A DNA stretch of 64,000 nucleotides from Amycolatopsis marina (lineage in GTDB: Bacteria; Actinomycetota; Actinomycetes; Mycobacteriales; Pseudonocardiaceae), in assembly GCF_900111885.1 (NCBI RefSeq), contig NZ_FOKG01000008.1, positions 186,001-250,000 on the forward strand. Reading direction: 5' to 3'. Within the stretch, counting starts at the first letter, position 1. Each line of letters opens with the position of its first letter. Of the stretch, positions 19,421 through 30,135 are shown one piece after another. Under the pieces are notes generated by a model, which saw only the letters and a program-made list of their open reading frames with translations, was not told where the DNA came from and did not search any database. The position numbers and the translations under genes are program-made.

Positions 19421-19740
19421 TGGAACGGCCGTACCTCGATCTTCCGATCGCAGACCTTCGACGCCTCGGCGGCGAGCTTGAGCGCCACATCCAGATCAGG
19501 TGCCTCCCACACCCAGACGCCGGCGAGATACTCCTTCGACTCCACGAAAGGTCCGTCGCTGAACACCGCCTGCTCGCCACGGTTGTCGACGACCGTGGCA
19601 GCGTCGGTGTCCGCGAGTCCGCCCGCGAAAACCCAGTGGCCCTCGGCGATCAGTCGTTCGTTGAACGCGCTGATGGCGGGCCGCCTGTCCGTGCTGCCGG
19701 GATTGGTCTTGTCATCGATGACGGAAACCAGGTACTGCAT
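19417..19740 (-). CDS. YCII-related DGPF-domain protein
   Basis: A 107-aa protein with the eponymous motif at SDGPFVESKEYLAGVWVWE and the ferredoxin-like beta-alpha fold of the YCII family. It is encoded immediately before the ECF42-like sigma factor, with which such genes are almost always paired, and it is probably part of that regulon. The biochemical activity is unknown. GGGAGA lies upstream of the ATG at 19740. Confidence 0.9.
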   Translation of the reverse strand: MQYLVSVIDDKTNPGSTDRRPAISAFNERLIAEGHWVFAGGLADTDAATVVDNRGEQAVFSDGPFVESKEYLAGVWVWEAPDLDVALKLAAEASKVCDRKIEVRPFQ

Positions 19741-19791
19741 CTGAAGATCATCTCCCTTGCTTCAAGTCAGTGTGGTTCGGTGTCAGGGGCT

Positions 19792-20409
19792 TCAGGCCGT
19801 GGCATACCGCGGGCGCCCCCCGGGCCGGTAGACACCGATCGTCACCCCGTTGGGGATGGCTCGTGAGCCGACCAGCTCGAGCGCCGTGTCCGGGCCGTTG
19901 GCGGGGAACAGCCGCGTGCCCTGGCCGACGATCAGGGGATAGGTGACCAAGGTGATCTCGTCGACCAGATTGTTGCGGATGAGCCAGCGAACCAGGTCGC
20001 CGCTGCCGTGCACCTGCAGTTCGCCGCCGGGCTTGGCCTTCAGCTCGCCAACGGCGGCCGCGACGTCTCCGGCGAGGACGGTCGTGTCCGCCCAGTTCGG
20101 GTCGGTGAGGGTGGTCGACGCCACGTACTTGGGCCGCTTGTTCAACGCCACCGAGATCGGGTTGTCGCCCTGATCCGTCCCCCAGGAGCCGGTTCCCCAG
20201 GAGCCGGCGAAGATCTCGTAGGTCCGGCGGCCGAACAGGAACGCGTCGGCGCGCTGGAAGACCTGGCCGAGCCACGTCTCGGCCTCGTCGTCGAACAGCG
20301 GCAAGGCCCATCCGCCGCGCTCGAATCCGTCGCCGCGGTCCTCCTCCGGCCCGCCGAGTCCCTGCATCACTCCGTCCACCGTGACGTGCGTGATGGTCGT
20401 CAGCTTCAT
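19792..20409 (-). CDS. Dihydrofolate reductase-like (RibD C-terminal domain) protein
   Basis: A 205-aa protein of the RibD_C/DHFR-like superfamily (YyaP/YwjB type): ITHVTVDGVMQGLGGPEED, the FLFGRRTYEIFAGSW segment, LQVHGSGDLVRWLI as the dinucleotide-binding loop, and LVTYPLIVGQGTRLF. In actinomycetes these stand alone and their substrate is unknown; riboflavin synthesis is unlikely for this short form. GGAG precedes the ATG. It lies 52 bp upstream of the DGPF-sigma pair on the same strand and may share that transcript. Confidence 0.85.
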   Translation of the reverse strand: MKLTTITHVTVDGVMQGLGGPEEDRGDGFERGGWALPLFDDEAETWLGQVFQRADAFLFGRRTYEIFAGSWGTGSWGTDQGDNPISVALNKRPKYVASTTLTDPNWADTTVLAGDVAAAVGELKAKPGGELQVHGSGDLVRWLIRNNLVDEITLVTYPLIVGQGTRLFPANGPDTALELVGSRAIPNGVTIGVYRPGGRPRYATA

Positions 20410-20538
20410 GATCTGAGCTCCTCCGGGTCGCAGGCGCCCCTCGTGGGCGGCCTCTCACCCCTTCTACGAACAATCCCGCCCCGATCCGACACCGCCTCCC
20501 CAAAATTTTTCCGACAACTTTCCGGCACGAACGCCAAA

Positions 20539-20575
20539 AGGGCCACCCCGCGTCCGATGAACGCGAGATGGCCCT
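20539..20575 (-). terminator. Hairpin terminator after sdhB
   Basis: AGGGCCA (20539-20545) pairs with TGGCCCT (20569-20575), and an inner CGCGT/ACGCG stem (20549-20553 with 20561-20565) stacks on it. It lies 26 bp past the sdhB stop. It marks the end of the sdhCDAB transcript. Confidence 0.75.
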
Positions 20576-20600
20576 GACGGGGCGACTGCTCAGGGCAGCC

Positions 20601-21385
20601 TCAGACGCGGCGGAACAGCAGCGCGCGCTTCACTTCCTGGATCGCCTTGGTGATCTGGATGCCACGGGGGCAGGCGTCGGTGCAGTTGAACGTCGTGCGG
20701 CAGCGCCACACGCCCTCGGCGTCGTTGAGGATGTCCAGCCGCTCCTCGGAACCCTCGTCCCGCGAGTCGAAGATGAACCGGTGGGCGTTCACGATCGACG
20801 CGGGCCCGAAGAAAGAGCCGTCGCTCCAGTACACCGGGCACGCCGACGTGCAGCAGGCGCACAGGATGCACTTGGTGGTGTCGTCGAACCGCTCGCGGTC
20901 CGCCTGCGACTGGATCCGCTCGCGTGTCGGCTCGTTGCCGTAGGCGATCAGGTACGGCTTGACCGCCTTGAAGGCCTCGAAGAAGGGCTCCATGTCGACA
21001 TAGAGATCCTTCATCGTCTGCAGGCCCTTGATCGGCGCCACGGTGACCGTGGTCTGCTTGCCTTCCTTCGCAAGCAGGTCCTTCACCAGCACCTTGCAGG
21101 CCAGCCGGTTGATCCCGTTGATCTGCATGGCATCGGAGCCGCAGATGCCGTGCGCACAGGACCGGCGGAACGACAGGGTGCCGTCCACGTAGCTCTTGAT
21201 GTTGGTGAGCAGGTTGAGCACCCGGTCGGTCGGCAGCGCCGGGACGTCGTAGGACTCCCAGTGCGGCTCGGTGTCCAGCTCCGGGTTGAACCGGAGGATC
21301 TTCACCGTGATGGTGACCGATCCTTCCGGCGCCGGGATTTGTGAGGTGTCATGGGAGCCGGTGGTGGGCTCGGCGACAGCGGTCA

Positions 21386-21386
<1 letters not shown>
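20601..21386 (-). CDS. sdhB: Succinate dehydrogenase iron-sulfur subunit
   Basis: A 261-aa electron-transfer subunit of complex II, passing electrons from SdhA flavin to menaquinone. The [2Fe-2S] ligands are in SCAHGICGSDAMQING. The [4Fe-4S]/[3Fe-4S] cysteines are in CILCACCTSACPVYW and CRTTFNCTDACPRGI. The length fits the family. Its ATG overlaps the sdhA stop by one base (TGATG), so translation is coupled. It is the last gene of the operon and is followed by a hairpin. Confidence 0.97.
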
Positions 21387-23176
<1,790 letters not shown>

Positions 23177-23200
23177 GAGAAAAACTCTCCTGGTGGGGGG

Positions 23201-23620
23201 TCAGCTGGCCGCGATGTTGGGGTCGAAGGTGAAGACCACCAGTGTGCCGACAACGAGGATGACGAACATCGACACATAGAGCACCATCTTCAGCCAGAAG
23301 CGGGTGCTGTCCTTGCGGGCGTAGTCGTCGATGATCGTGCGCAGGCCGTTGCCGCCGTGCAGCTGGGCGAGCCAGAGCATCGACAGGTCCCAGAACTGCC
23401 AGAACGGCGAGGCCCAGCGGCCCGCGACGAAGGCGAAGTTGATCCGGTGCACGCCGTCGTCGAGGATGTTCATGATGAACAGGTGGCCGAGCACGAGGAC
23501 CACCAGCGCGAGGCCGGACAGGCGCATGAACAGCCAGCTGTACAGCTCGAAGTTACTGCGCCGGGCGGCCGGCCTGCGCGGCGAGCGGGGCTTGTCCAGT
23601 GTGAGGGATTCGGTAGTCAT
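23201..23620 (-). CDS. sdhD: Succinate dehydrogenase membrane anchor subunit
   Basis: A 139-aa protein with three membrane helices (about residues 28-50, 65-85 and 110-130). The histidine in LVLGHLFIMN is positioned as a haem b ligand. With SdhC it anchors SdhAB and forms the menaquinone site. The ATG at 23620 overlaps the sdhC stop (TGATG). Longer in-frame starts upstream would lie inside sdhC and are rejected. Confidence 0.92.
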   Translation of the reverse strand: MTTESLTLDKPRSPRRPAARRSNFELYSWLFMRLSGLALVVLVLGHLFIMNILDDGVHRINFAFVAGRWASPFWQFWDLSMLWLAQLHGGNGLRTIIDDYARKDSTRFWLKMVLYVSMFVILVVGTLVVFTFDPNIAAS

Positions 23621-24066
23621 CAGTTCGCCCCTCCGAGCAGGTCGGAGACGGTCCGCTCGAGCATGAAGTAGGTGCCGGGGACCATCACCAGGATCCAGAT
23701 GCCGACGATCGTCCACAGCATCGGCCGCTGGTACCGCGGCCCTGGCTCCCAGAAGTCGATCAGCATCACCCGGATGCCGTTGAGCGCGTGGAACAGGACC
23801 GCGCCGACGAGGCCGACCTCGAGAAGGTTGACCAGCGGTGACTTGTAGGTCTCGATGACCTCGTCGTAGGCGTTCGGGGACACCCGGACGAGCGCCGTGT
23901 CGAGCACGTGGACGAACAGGAAGAAGAACGTGAGCACGCCGGTGATGCGATGCAGCACCCAGGACCACATTCCGGGGTCGCCGCGATAGAACGTTCCGTT
24001 CCGGCGCGAGGCACCCGCCCGATCGCTCGCCTCCGCCGTCGCGGCGGTGCTAGCCGTGGTGGACAT
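23620..24066 (-). CDS. sdhC: Succinate dehydrogenase cytochrome b556 subunit
   Basis: A 148-aa first gene of the sdhCDAB operon. It has three membrane helices, the family signature SWVLHRITGVLTFFFLFVHV with haem-ligand histidine, and ALNGIRVMLIDFW near the second helix. The start is taken at 24066 (MSTTASTAATAEA), with GGAGG about 12 nt upstream. An in-frame extension to 24318 has no membrane or targeting logic and would fill the promoter region. The soluble N-terminal 30 residues are alanine/serine-rich. Confidence 0.9.
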   Translation of the reverse strand: MSTTASTAATAEASDRAGASRRNGTFYRGDPGMWSWVLHRITGVLTFFFLFVHVLDTALVRVSPNAYDEVIETYKSPLVNLLEVGLVGAVLFHALNGIRVMLIDFWEPGPRYQRPMLWTIVGIWILVMVPGTYFMLERTVSDLLGGAN

Positions 24067-24515
24067 CGGTGAAAGGCCTCCAACGTCGTGGCAGACTGAG
24101 CCCGCTTGATCAGAACTCCGGTTGCCATCGAGAGGCGCGTCCACCTGGGACGGTTCGGCGACGGTGCCGGGGTAATGGTCATCGAGCGTGGATGCAAGGG
24201 ATGCTAGACCCGCCCCTTCACACCCGCCCAACCTCGGGTTGTTCTGTGTGATGGACCAGACACAGGACGTGTGGTACACGTCTCCCTGACGGTGCTGACG
24301 GTGCGGCGGCAAGATCACCTGACCCCGCCAGCGTGACTACAGCCAGTGCACGACTCGTTGCGATGTGATTCACGGAATGAACATTTAGGTTACGTAGGGT
24401 GCATTGAGGGTGGCGGCCATCCCACGGACCGGTACCGTTCGCCAGTCGGTCCGGCATCGCAGAGCCCGGGCCGTTCTCGGTTTGTCCGCTGGAACAGCGG
24501 GGAGGGAGATACACC
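24067..24515. other. 449-bp divergent intergenic region between sdhC and the BMP lipoprotein gene
   Basis: No convincing gene is seen here. It must hold the sdh promoter (minus strand) and the nucleoside-transporter promoter (plus strand). A TAGCAT hexamer on the minus strand near 24205-24215 and TAGGTT/TAGGGT hexamers near 24390-24400 on the plus strand are candidate -10 boxes, but no convincing -35 partner is visible. GGGAGGGAG just before 24516 is the ribosome site of the next gene. Confidence 0.6.
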
Positions 24516-25664
24516 GTGCGTTCACTGCGTGGTGGCCGGATCGTGGCGATCGCCGCGGCCGGAGTGCTGGCCCTGGCAGGTTGTGCCAAGGACTCCGGCA
24601 GTAATGACAACGCCTCGGGCAGCGAGGGAGGCAACGCGGGGGAGTGCGTGACGGCGGAAGCCCCGCCCGCGCCGCCGGCGGCGGCCTCGAGCGAGAGCGC
24701 CGCGGGGGCGGACGTCGACGCGAGCAAGCTCAAGGTCGGCCTCGCCTACGACGTCGGCGGCCGGGGTGACGCCTCGTTCAACGACGCCGCCGCGGCCGGC
24801 GTGGACCGGGCGGTGGAGCAGATGGGCGTTGCGGACACCACCGAGAGCACCGCGTCCGCCACCGAGGACGAGGCCTCCAAGCAGCAGCGGCTGAGCCAGA
24901 TGGCCAACGAGGGCTTCAACCCGATCATCGCGGTCGGCTTCGCCTACGCCGAGGCCCTCAAGGCCGTCGCGCCGAAGTTCCCGGACACCCAGTTCGCCAT
25001 CGTCGACGACAACTCGGTCGAGGCCGAGAACGTGACACCGCTGGTGTTCGCCGAGGAGGAGGGCTCCTTCCTCGCCGGTGTCGCCGCCGTCTACAAGAGC
25101 GAGAACTGCCACATCGGCTTCGTCGGTGGCGTGGACACCCCGCTGATCCACAAGTTCGAGGCGGGCTTCCTGCAGGGCGCGAAGGCCGCGTCGGACAAGG
25201 TCAAGATCGAGAACGACTACCTCACCCCGGCCGGCGACATCTCCGGCTTCCAGGACCCGGGCAAGGGCAACGTGGTCGCCAGCGCCCAGGTCGACAAGGG
25301 CGCGGACGTGCTCTACCACGCCGCGGGCGCTTCCGGTAAGGGCGTCTTCGAGGCGGCCAAGTCCGGCAACGCGAAGGCCATCGGGGTCGACTCCGACCAG
25401 TACAACCAGAAGACGCTGGCTTCGGTCAAGGACGTCATCATCACCTCGATGATCAAGCGGGTCGACGTCGCGGTCTTCGACTACATCGCCGCGGTCGCCA
25501 AGGACGACGTCTCGACGCTGCCCGAGCGCTTCAATCTTGAGGTGGACGGTGTCGGCTACTCGACCTCCGGTGGCATGATCGACGACATCGTGCCGCAGCT
25601 CGAGGGTTACAAGCAGCAGATCGTCGACGGCGCGATCACGGTTTCGGACAAGCCGGAGAACTAA
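24516..25664 (+). CDS. BMP family nucleoside-binding lipoprotein
   Basis: A 382-aa substrate-binding protein of a nucleoside ABC importer (Med/BmpA/PnrA family). The lipobox LALAGC at about residues 17-22 gives a lipid-anchored cysteine, followed by a Ser/Asn/Gly linker. The BMP domain starts at KVGLAYDVGGRGDASFND, with EEGSFLAGVAA, HIGFVGGVDTPL and KAIGVDSDQYNQ as family signatures. The start is GTG after GGGAGGGAG. It is first in a cluster with its ATPase, two permeases, cytidine deaminase and thymidine phosphorylase, which supports nucleosides as ligand. Confidence 0.93.
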   Translation: MRSLRGGRIVAIAAAGVLALAGCAKDSGSNDNASGSEGGNAGECVTAEAPPAPPAAASSESAAGADVDASKLKVGLAYDVGGRGDASFNDAAAAGVDRAVEQMGVADTTESTASATEDEASKQQRLSQMANEGFNPIIAVGFAYAEALKAVAPKFPDTQFAIVDDNSVEAENVTPLVFAEEEGSFLAGVAAVYKSENCHIGFVGGVDTPLIHKFEAGFLQGAKAASDKVKIENDYLTPAGDISGFQDPGKGNVVASAQVDKGADVLYHAAGASGKGVFEAAKSGNAKAIGVDSDQYNQKTLASVKDVIITSMIKRVDVAVFDYIAAVAKDDVSTLPERFNLEVDGVGYSTSGGMIDDIVPQLEGYKQQIVDGAITVSDKPEN

Positions 25665-25671
25665 CCGCCAG

Positions 25672-25723
25672 ATCACGGACGTGGGGCCAGAAGAGCGACC
25701 CTCTTCTGGTCCCACGCCGTGAT
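25672..25723 (+). terminator. Long hairpin between binding protein and transporter ATPase
   Basis: A stem of GTGGGGCCAGAAGAG (25681-25695) with CTCTTCTGGTCCCAC (25701-25715), one G-T wobble and a 5-nt loop, is extended outward by ATCACG/CGTGAT. It lies 8 bp after the lipoprotein stop and 24 bp before the ATPase start. It probably ends part of the transcripts or protects the upstream mRNA, giving more binding protein than transporter. Confidence 0.75.
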
Positions 25724-25746
25724 TTCATGGGGAGCCCAGCAGGAAC

Positions 25747-27318
25747 ATGAGCACAACAGACCCCGTCCCGCAGCGGGGTGAACCGGTCGTCGAACTGGCC
25801 GGCATCACCAAGCGATTTCCCGGCGTCGTGGCGAACTCCGACGTCAACCTCACCGTCCGCGCGGGGGAGGTACACGCACTCTGCGGCGAGAACGGCGCGG
25901 GCAAGTCCACGCTGATGAAGATCCTCTACGGGATGCAGCAGCCGGACGAGGGCACCATCACGATCAACGGCGAACAGGTGCGCCTGCGCAACCCGCAGGA
26001 CGCCATCCGTGCCGGAATCGGCATGGTGCACCAGCACTTCATGCTCGCCGACAATCTGACCGTTCGGGAGAACGTGCTGCTCGGCGCGGAGAACCTGCAC
26101 GGCATCGGCAAGGCCGCCTCGCGCCGGATCGCCGAGCTCGAGGAGCGCACCGGGCTGCGCGCGGACCAGAACCTGCTGGTCGAACGGCTCGGTGTGGCGG
26201 ACCGGCAGCGGGTCGAGATCGTCAAGGTGCTCTACCGGGGCGCGCGCATCATCATTCTCGACGAGCCGACCGCGGTGCTCGTGCCCCAGGAGGTCGACGC
26301 TCTCTTCGAGACGGTGCGCGACATGCAGGAGCAGGGGTTCACGTTCCTGTTCATCTCGCACAAACTCGACGAGGTGCGGGCGATCGCCGACACGGTCACC
26401 GTGATCCGCCGTGGGGCAACGGTCGGCACCGCCGACCCCAAGCGGATCAGCTCACGTGAACTCGCCGAGATGATGGTCGGCAGCGAACTCCCCAGCCCGG
26501 AGACCCGCGAGTCCACAGTGACCGAGCGCGATGTGCTGCGGGTGCGGGACCTGAAGCTCGCCGCCGAGGACAGCGAACGCGCGGTACTCGACGACATCTC
26601 CTTCACCGTGCACGCCGGGGAGATCCTCGGCATCGCCGGTGTCGAGGGCAACGGGCAGACCGAGCTGGTCGAGACGATTATGGGCATGCGCAAGGCGACC
26701 TCCGGCGCGATCGAGCTGGTGACCGAAGACGGGGACCGGAACCTGACCAGGCTGGGCACGCTCGCCCGGCGGGAAGCGGGCATCGGTTACATCGCCGAGG
26801 ACCGGACCCGGCACGGACTGCTGCTGAACCAGCCGTTGTGGGTGAACCGGGTACTCGGCTACCAGACTCGCCGACCGGTCGCAAAAGGACCGTTGATCGA
26901 TCGCGCGGGCGCGCGCGAGGACACCAGTCGCATCGTCGAGCAGTTCGACGTGCGGACACCGGGTATCGAGGTGCTCGCCGGGGCGCTCTCCGGCGGGAAC
27001 CAGCAGAAACTCGTGGTCGGCAGGGAGCTCTCCGGAGCCCCCGTGCTACTCATCGCCTCGCACCCCACCCGGGGCGTGGACGTCGGCGCGCAGGCGCTGA
27101 TCTGGGAGCAGATCCGCACGGCACGGGCGGACGGCCTCGCCGTGCTGCTCATCTCGGCGGACCTGGACGAGCTGATCGGGTTGTCCGACACGATCCGGGT
27201 CATGCTGCGCGGCAGACTCGTGGCCGAGGCGGACCCGCGCACGGTCACCCCGCAGGAACTGGGTTCCGCGATGACCGGAGCGTCCACGGACGGCACGGGG
27301 GAGGGTGACGGTTCATGA
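25747..27318 (+). CDS. Nucleoside ABC transporter ATP-binding protein (duplicated NBD)
   Basis: A 523-aa ATPase with two tandem nucleotide-binding domains, the sugar/nucleoside (CUT2-like, NupA/YufO) layout. NBD1 Walker A CGENGAGKST is at about residues 43-52 and Walker B is RIIILDEPTAVL. NBD2 carries GIAGVEGNGQTE (degenerate Walker A) and LSGGNQQKLVVGREL, with LIASHPTRGVDVG as its Walker B region. In this family NBD2 typically lacks the canonical lysine. It overlaps the next permease by 4 nt (ATGA). Confidence 0.95.
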   Translation: MSTTDPVPQRGEPVVELAGITKRFPGVVANSDVNLTVRAGEVHALCGENGAGKSTLMKILYGMQQPDEGTITINGEQVRLRNPQDAIRAGIGMVHQHFMLADNLTVRENVLLGAENLHGIGKAASRRIAELEERTGLRADQNLLVERLGVADRQRVEIVKVLYRGARIIILDEPTAVLVPQEVDALFETVRDMQEQGFTFLFISHKLDEVRAIADTVTVIRRGATVGTADPKRISSRELAEMMVGSELPSPETRESTVTERDVLRVRDLKLAAEDSERAVLDDISFTVHAGEILGIAGVEGNGQTELVETIMGMRKATSGAIELVTEDGDRNLTRLGTLARREAGIGYIAEDRTRHGLLLNQPLWVNRVLGYQTRRPVAKGPLIDRAGAREDTSRIVEQFDVRTPGIEVLAGALSGGNQQKLVVGRELSGAPVLLIASHPTRGVDVGAQALIWEQIRTARADGLAVLLISADLDELIGLSDTIRVMLRGRLVAEADPRTVTPQELGSAMTGASTDGTGEGDGS

Positions 27319-28415
27319 AGTCCTGGCGCACGGCGCTGCTTCCGCCGCTGCTGGCGATCATCTTCGCGCTCCTGCTGTCCTCGATCGCCCTGCTGATCTC
27401 CGGTGCGGACCCGCTGCTGGCCTACGGCACGATGCTGAGCCAGCTCACCGAGGGCTCCATCGCCGTCGACACGGTCAATCTGGCCACTGTGTACTACCTG
27501 GCCGGGCTGGCGGTCGCCATCGGCTTCCAGATGAACCTCTTCAACATCGGTGTCGAGGGCCAGTACCGGTTCGCCGCGATCATCGCGGCGATCGCCGGTG
27601 GAGCGCTGCAACTCCCGCCGGTGCTGCACACCTTCGTGATCATCCTGGTCGCCGCGCTGGCCGGCGCGGCCTACGCGGCGATCCCGGCGATCCTCAAGGT
27701 CACCCGAGGGGTCAGCGAGGTCATCTCCACGATCATGCTGAACGCCATCGCGGGCGGGATCATCGCGTTCCTGGTGAACCCGGACCAGTTCGGTGTGCAG
27801 ACCGGGAACAACGTCAGCACCAGGGAGATCCCGGAAAGCGGCTGGGTTCCCGGCATTCCCTTCGGCAACGCGGGCACGCTTTTCGGGTTCGTGTTCATCG
27901 CGGCGCTCGTCGGCTACGCCTACTGGTTCATGCTGAACCGCACCCGGTTCGGCTTCGAACTCAAGGCCAGTGGCGAGTCCACCACCGCCGCGTCGGCAGG
28001 CGGTGTCAACGCGAAGAAGATGGTGCTCGCGGCGATGCTGCTCTCCGGTGCGGTCGCGGGTCTGGTGGCACTGCCCGAACTGCTGGGCCGCGACTACAGC
28101 TACGGCATCACCTCCACCCAGCAGTACGGTTTCACCGGCATCGCCGTGGCCCTGCTCGGGCGCAACCACCCCGCGGGCATCGCGTTCGGCGCGTTGCTGT
28201 GGGCCTATTTGGACAAGTCCGCCGTCTCGCTGGAGGCCATCTCGGTGCCCAAGGAGATCGCCACGATCATCCAGGGCACGATCGTGCTCTCGGTCGTGGT
28301 GGCCTACGAGATCGTCAAGCGCGCCGACATCGCCGCCGAGCAGCGGCGAGTGGGCAGGGCGCTGGCCGGCAACGGGCGCAAACCCGCGAGCGTGCGTGAC
28401 GGAGGTGCGCTGTGA
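27315..28415 (+). CDS. Nucleoside ABC transporter permease 1
   Basis: A 366-aa inner-membrane permease of the BPD_transp_2 family (NupB/YufP type) with about ten hydrophobic segments. Characteristic segments are NLFNIGVEGQYRFAAI, EVISTIMLNAIAGGI and GFTGIAVALLGRNHPAGIAF. It is translationally coupled to both neighbours by 4-nt overlaps. Together with the second permease it forms the translocation path for nucleosides. Confidence 0.93.
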   Translation: MKSWRTALLPPLLAIIFALLLSSIALLISGADPLLAYGTMLSQLTEGSIAVDTVNLATVYYLAGLAVAIGFQMNLFNIGVEGQYRFAAIIAAIAGGALQLPPVLHTFVIILVAALAGAAYAAIPAILKVTRGVSEVISTIMLNAIAGGIIAFLVNPDQFGVQTGNNVSTREIPESGWVPGIPFGNAGTLFGFVFIAALVGYAYWFMLNRTRFGFELKASGESTTAASAGGVNAKKMVLAAMLLSGAVAGLVALPELLGRDYSYGITSTQQYGFTGIAVALLGRNHPAGIAFGALLWAYLDKSAVSLEAISVPKEIATIIQGTIVLSVVVAYEIVKRADIAAEQRRVGRALAGNGRKPASVRDGGAL

Positions 28416-29692
28416 CCAACACGGTGATCGAATCCCCCAGCCCGGTCACCGGACCGCCGGGCGGGGAGCCGGCGAGACGACGGATTCCGGGCTGGGCGCG
28501 GGGTCTGCTGTGGGCGGTCGCCGCGATCGCGGTGCTCGCCACGGCGTCGTACGCGACGGGCATGGACGTGCTCACGTCGTCCAACACCGCCAACACCGCG
28601 CTGCGCCTCGCGCTGCCGATCCTGCTGGCCGGGCTCGGCGGGTTGTGGGCGGAGCGCTCCGGCGTGATCAACATCGGCCTCGAGGGCATGTTGATCCTCG
28701 GCACCTGGGGTGCGGCCTGGGGCGCCTACTTCGGTGGCAGCGTCTGGACCGGTCTCGCCGCGGCGATCCTGTTCGGCGGGCTCGGCGGGCTGCTGCACGC
28801 CGTCGCCACGGTGACCTTCGGGGTCAACCACATCGTCTCCGGTGTGGCGATCAACCTGCTCGGACTCGGCGTCACCAAGTATCTGGCGAGCCTGATCTTC
28901 GAGCCCATCTCCGGCAACCCGAGACAGTCACCGGTCGTGCCGAAGTACGACACCTACTCGGCCACCTTCCTCTCCGACTGGCTCGGGGACATCGAGGCCA
29001 TGCAGCGGGTGTTCATCTCCGACGCCGCGGGCCTGATCCGCGGCCTGATCACCCAGGTCACCCCGCTGGCGGTGCTGGCACTGCTGCTGGTGCCGGTGAG
29101 CTACCTGATCCTGTGGCGCACCAGGTTCGGGCTGCGGCTGCGCTCCTGCGGCGAGAACCCCGTCGCGGCGGAGTCGCTCGGCGTCAACGTCTACCTGCAC
29201 AAGTACGTGGCGCTGGCGATCTCCGGTGGACTGGCCGGGATGGGCGGGGCCTCACTGGTACTGCTGCCCGGCGGCGCGGACTACCTGGAGAACCAGACCA
29301 ACGGCAGGGGGTTCATCGGCCTCGCGGCGATGATCTTCGGCAACTGGCGGCCGGGCGGTCTGCTCGGTGGTGCCGCGCTGTTCGGCTACGCCGACGGCCT
29401 GCAACTCTCCGGTGGTGGCGAGGCGGTGATCTCGCTGCTGTACGGGGTGGTGATCCTGCTGATCGTGCTCGTGGTGCTGCAGCTGTTCCGGAAGCAGTGG
29501 CTGTCCGCGCTGCTGGCCGCCGCCGGCGCCGGGGTCCTGTACTACATCTACTGGTCCAACGACGCGCTGCCGCGTGACCTGATCCCCTACACCCCGCACT
29601 TCGTCACGCTGATCGTGCTGGCCGTGTCGGCGCAGAAGCTCCGGCCGCCCAGGGCGATCGGGCGGCGGTACCGGCGCGGTGAGGGGGACTAG
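28412..29692 (+). CDS. Nucleoside ABC transporter permease 2
   Basis: A 426-aa second permease (NupC/YufQ type): ERSGVINIGLEGMLILGTWG, FGVNHIVSGVAINLLGLGVT and GRGFIGLAAMIFGNWRPGG are the family signatures. It starts with GTG inside the stop of permease 1 (GTGA overlap). It is longer than the usual 310 aa because of an N-terminal extension (about 40 residues) and extra C-terminal membrane segments. It is followed by cytidine deaminase after 2 bp. Confidence 0.93.
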   Translation: MTNTVIESPSPVTGPPGGEPARRRIPGWARGLLWAVAAIAVLATASYATGMDVLTSSNTANTALRLALPILLAGLGGLWAERSGVINIGLEGMLILGTWGAAWGAYFGGSVWTGLAAAILFGGLGGLLHAVATVTFGVNHIVSGVAINLLGLGVTKYLASLIFEPISGNPRQSPVVPKYDTYSATFLSDWLGDIEAMQRVFISDAAGLIRGLITQVTPLAVLALLLVPVSYLILWRTRFGLRLRSCGENPVAAESLGVNVYLHKYVALAISGGLAGMGGASLVLLPGGADYLENQTNGRGFIGLAAMIFGNWRPGGLLGGAALFGYADGLQLSGGGEAVISLLYGVVILLIVLVVLQLFRKQWLSALLAAAGAGVLYYIYWSNDALPRDLIPYTPHFVTLIVLAVSAQKLRPPRAIGRRYRRGEGD

Positions 29693-29694
29693 GC

Positions 29695-30093
29695 ATGTCT
29701 GACACAGTCGTCGACTGGGAGGCGCTGCGGGCCAGCGCGGTCCGGGCGGCGCAGCTCGCCTACGCGCCGTACTCGGGACTGCTGGTCGGCGTCGCCGGGA
29801 TCATGGACGACGGCCGCGAGGTACTCGGCTGCAACGTGGAGAACGCCTCGTACGGGGTTGGCCTGTGCGCGGAGTGCACCATGGCGGGGCAGGCCCGGCT
29901 CAGCGGCGGGGGACGGCTCGTCGCCGTAGCTTGCCGCAGCGGTGCGGGTGAGCTGCTGATGCCGTGCGGGCGGTGCAGACAGATCCTGTTCGAACTGGGC
30001 GGCGGCAGCTGTTTGGTGGACACCCCGCGCGGTGTACTGCCGATGACCGAGGTCCTGCCCGATGCCTTCGGCCCCGAGGACCTCCCCGGCTGA
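29695..30093 (+). CDS. cdd: Cytidine deaminase
   Basis: A 132-aa homotetrameric-type enzyme converting cytidine and deoxycytidine to uridine and deoxyuridine. The zinc site is complete: CAECT with catalytic glutamate (GLCAECTMAGQ) and the second motif PCGRCRQILFE. YAPYSGLLVGVAG and NVENASYG bind the nucleoside. It follows the transporter by 2 bp, so imported cytidine is deaminated directly. Confidence 0.95.
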   Translation: MSDTVVDWEALRASAVRAAQLAYAPYSGLLVGVAGIMDDGREVLGCNVENASYGVGLCAECTMAGQARLSGGGRLVAVACRSGAGELLMPCGRCRQILFELGGGSCLVDTPRGVLPMTEVLPDAFGPEDLPG

Positions 30094-30135
30094 CGGCGCG
30101 GTTGCCAACAGACACTGCGAATGGAAGGAGCACCC

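Noticed and set aside
24200..24265. Short dyads near TGTTCTGTGTGATGG as an sdh regulator site
   Set aside because: The pairing is weak and interrupted, no better than expected in spacer DNA.
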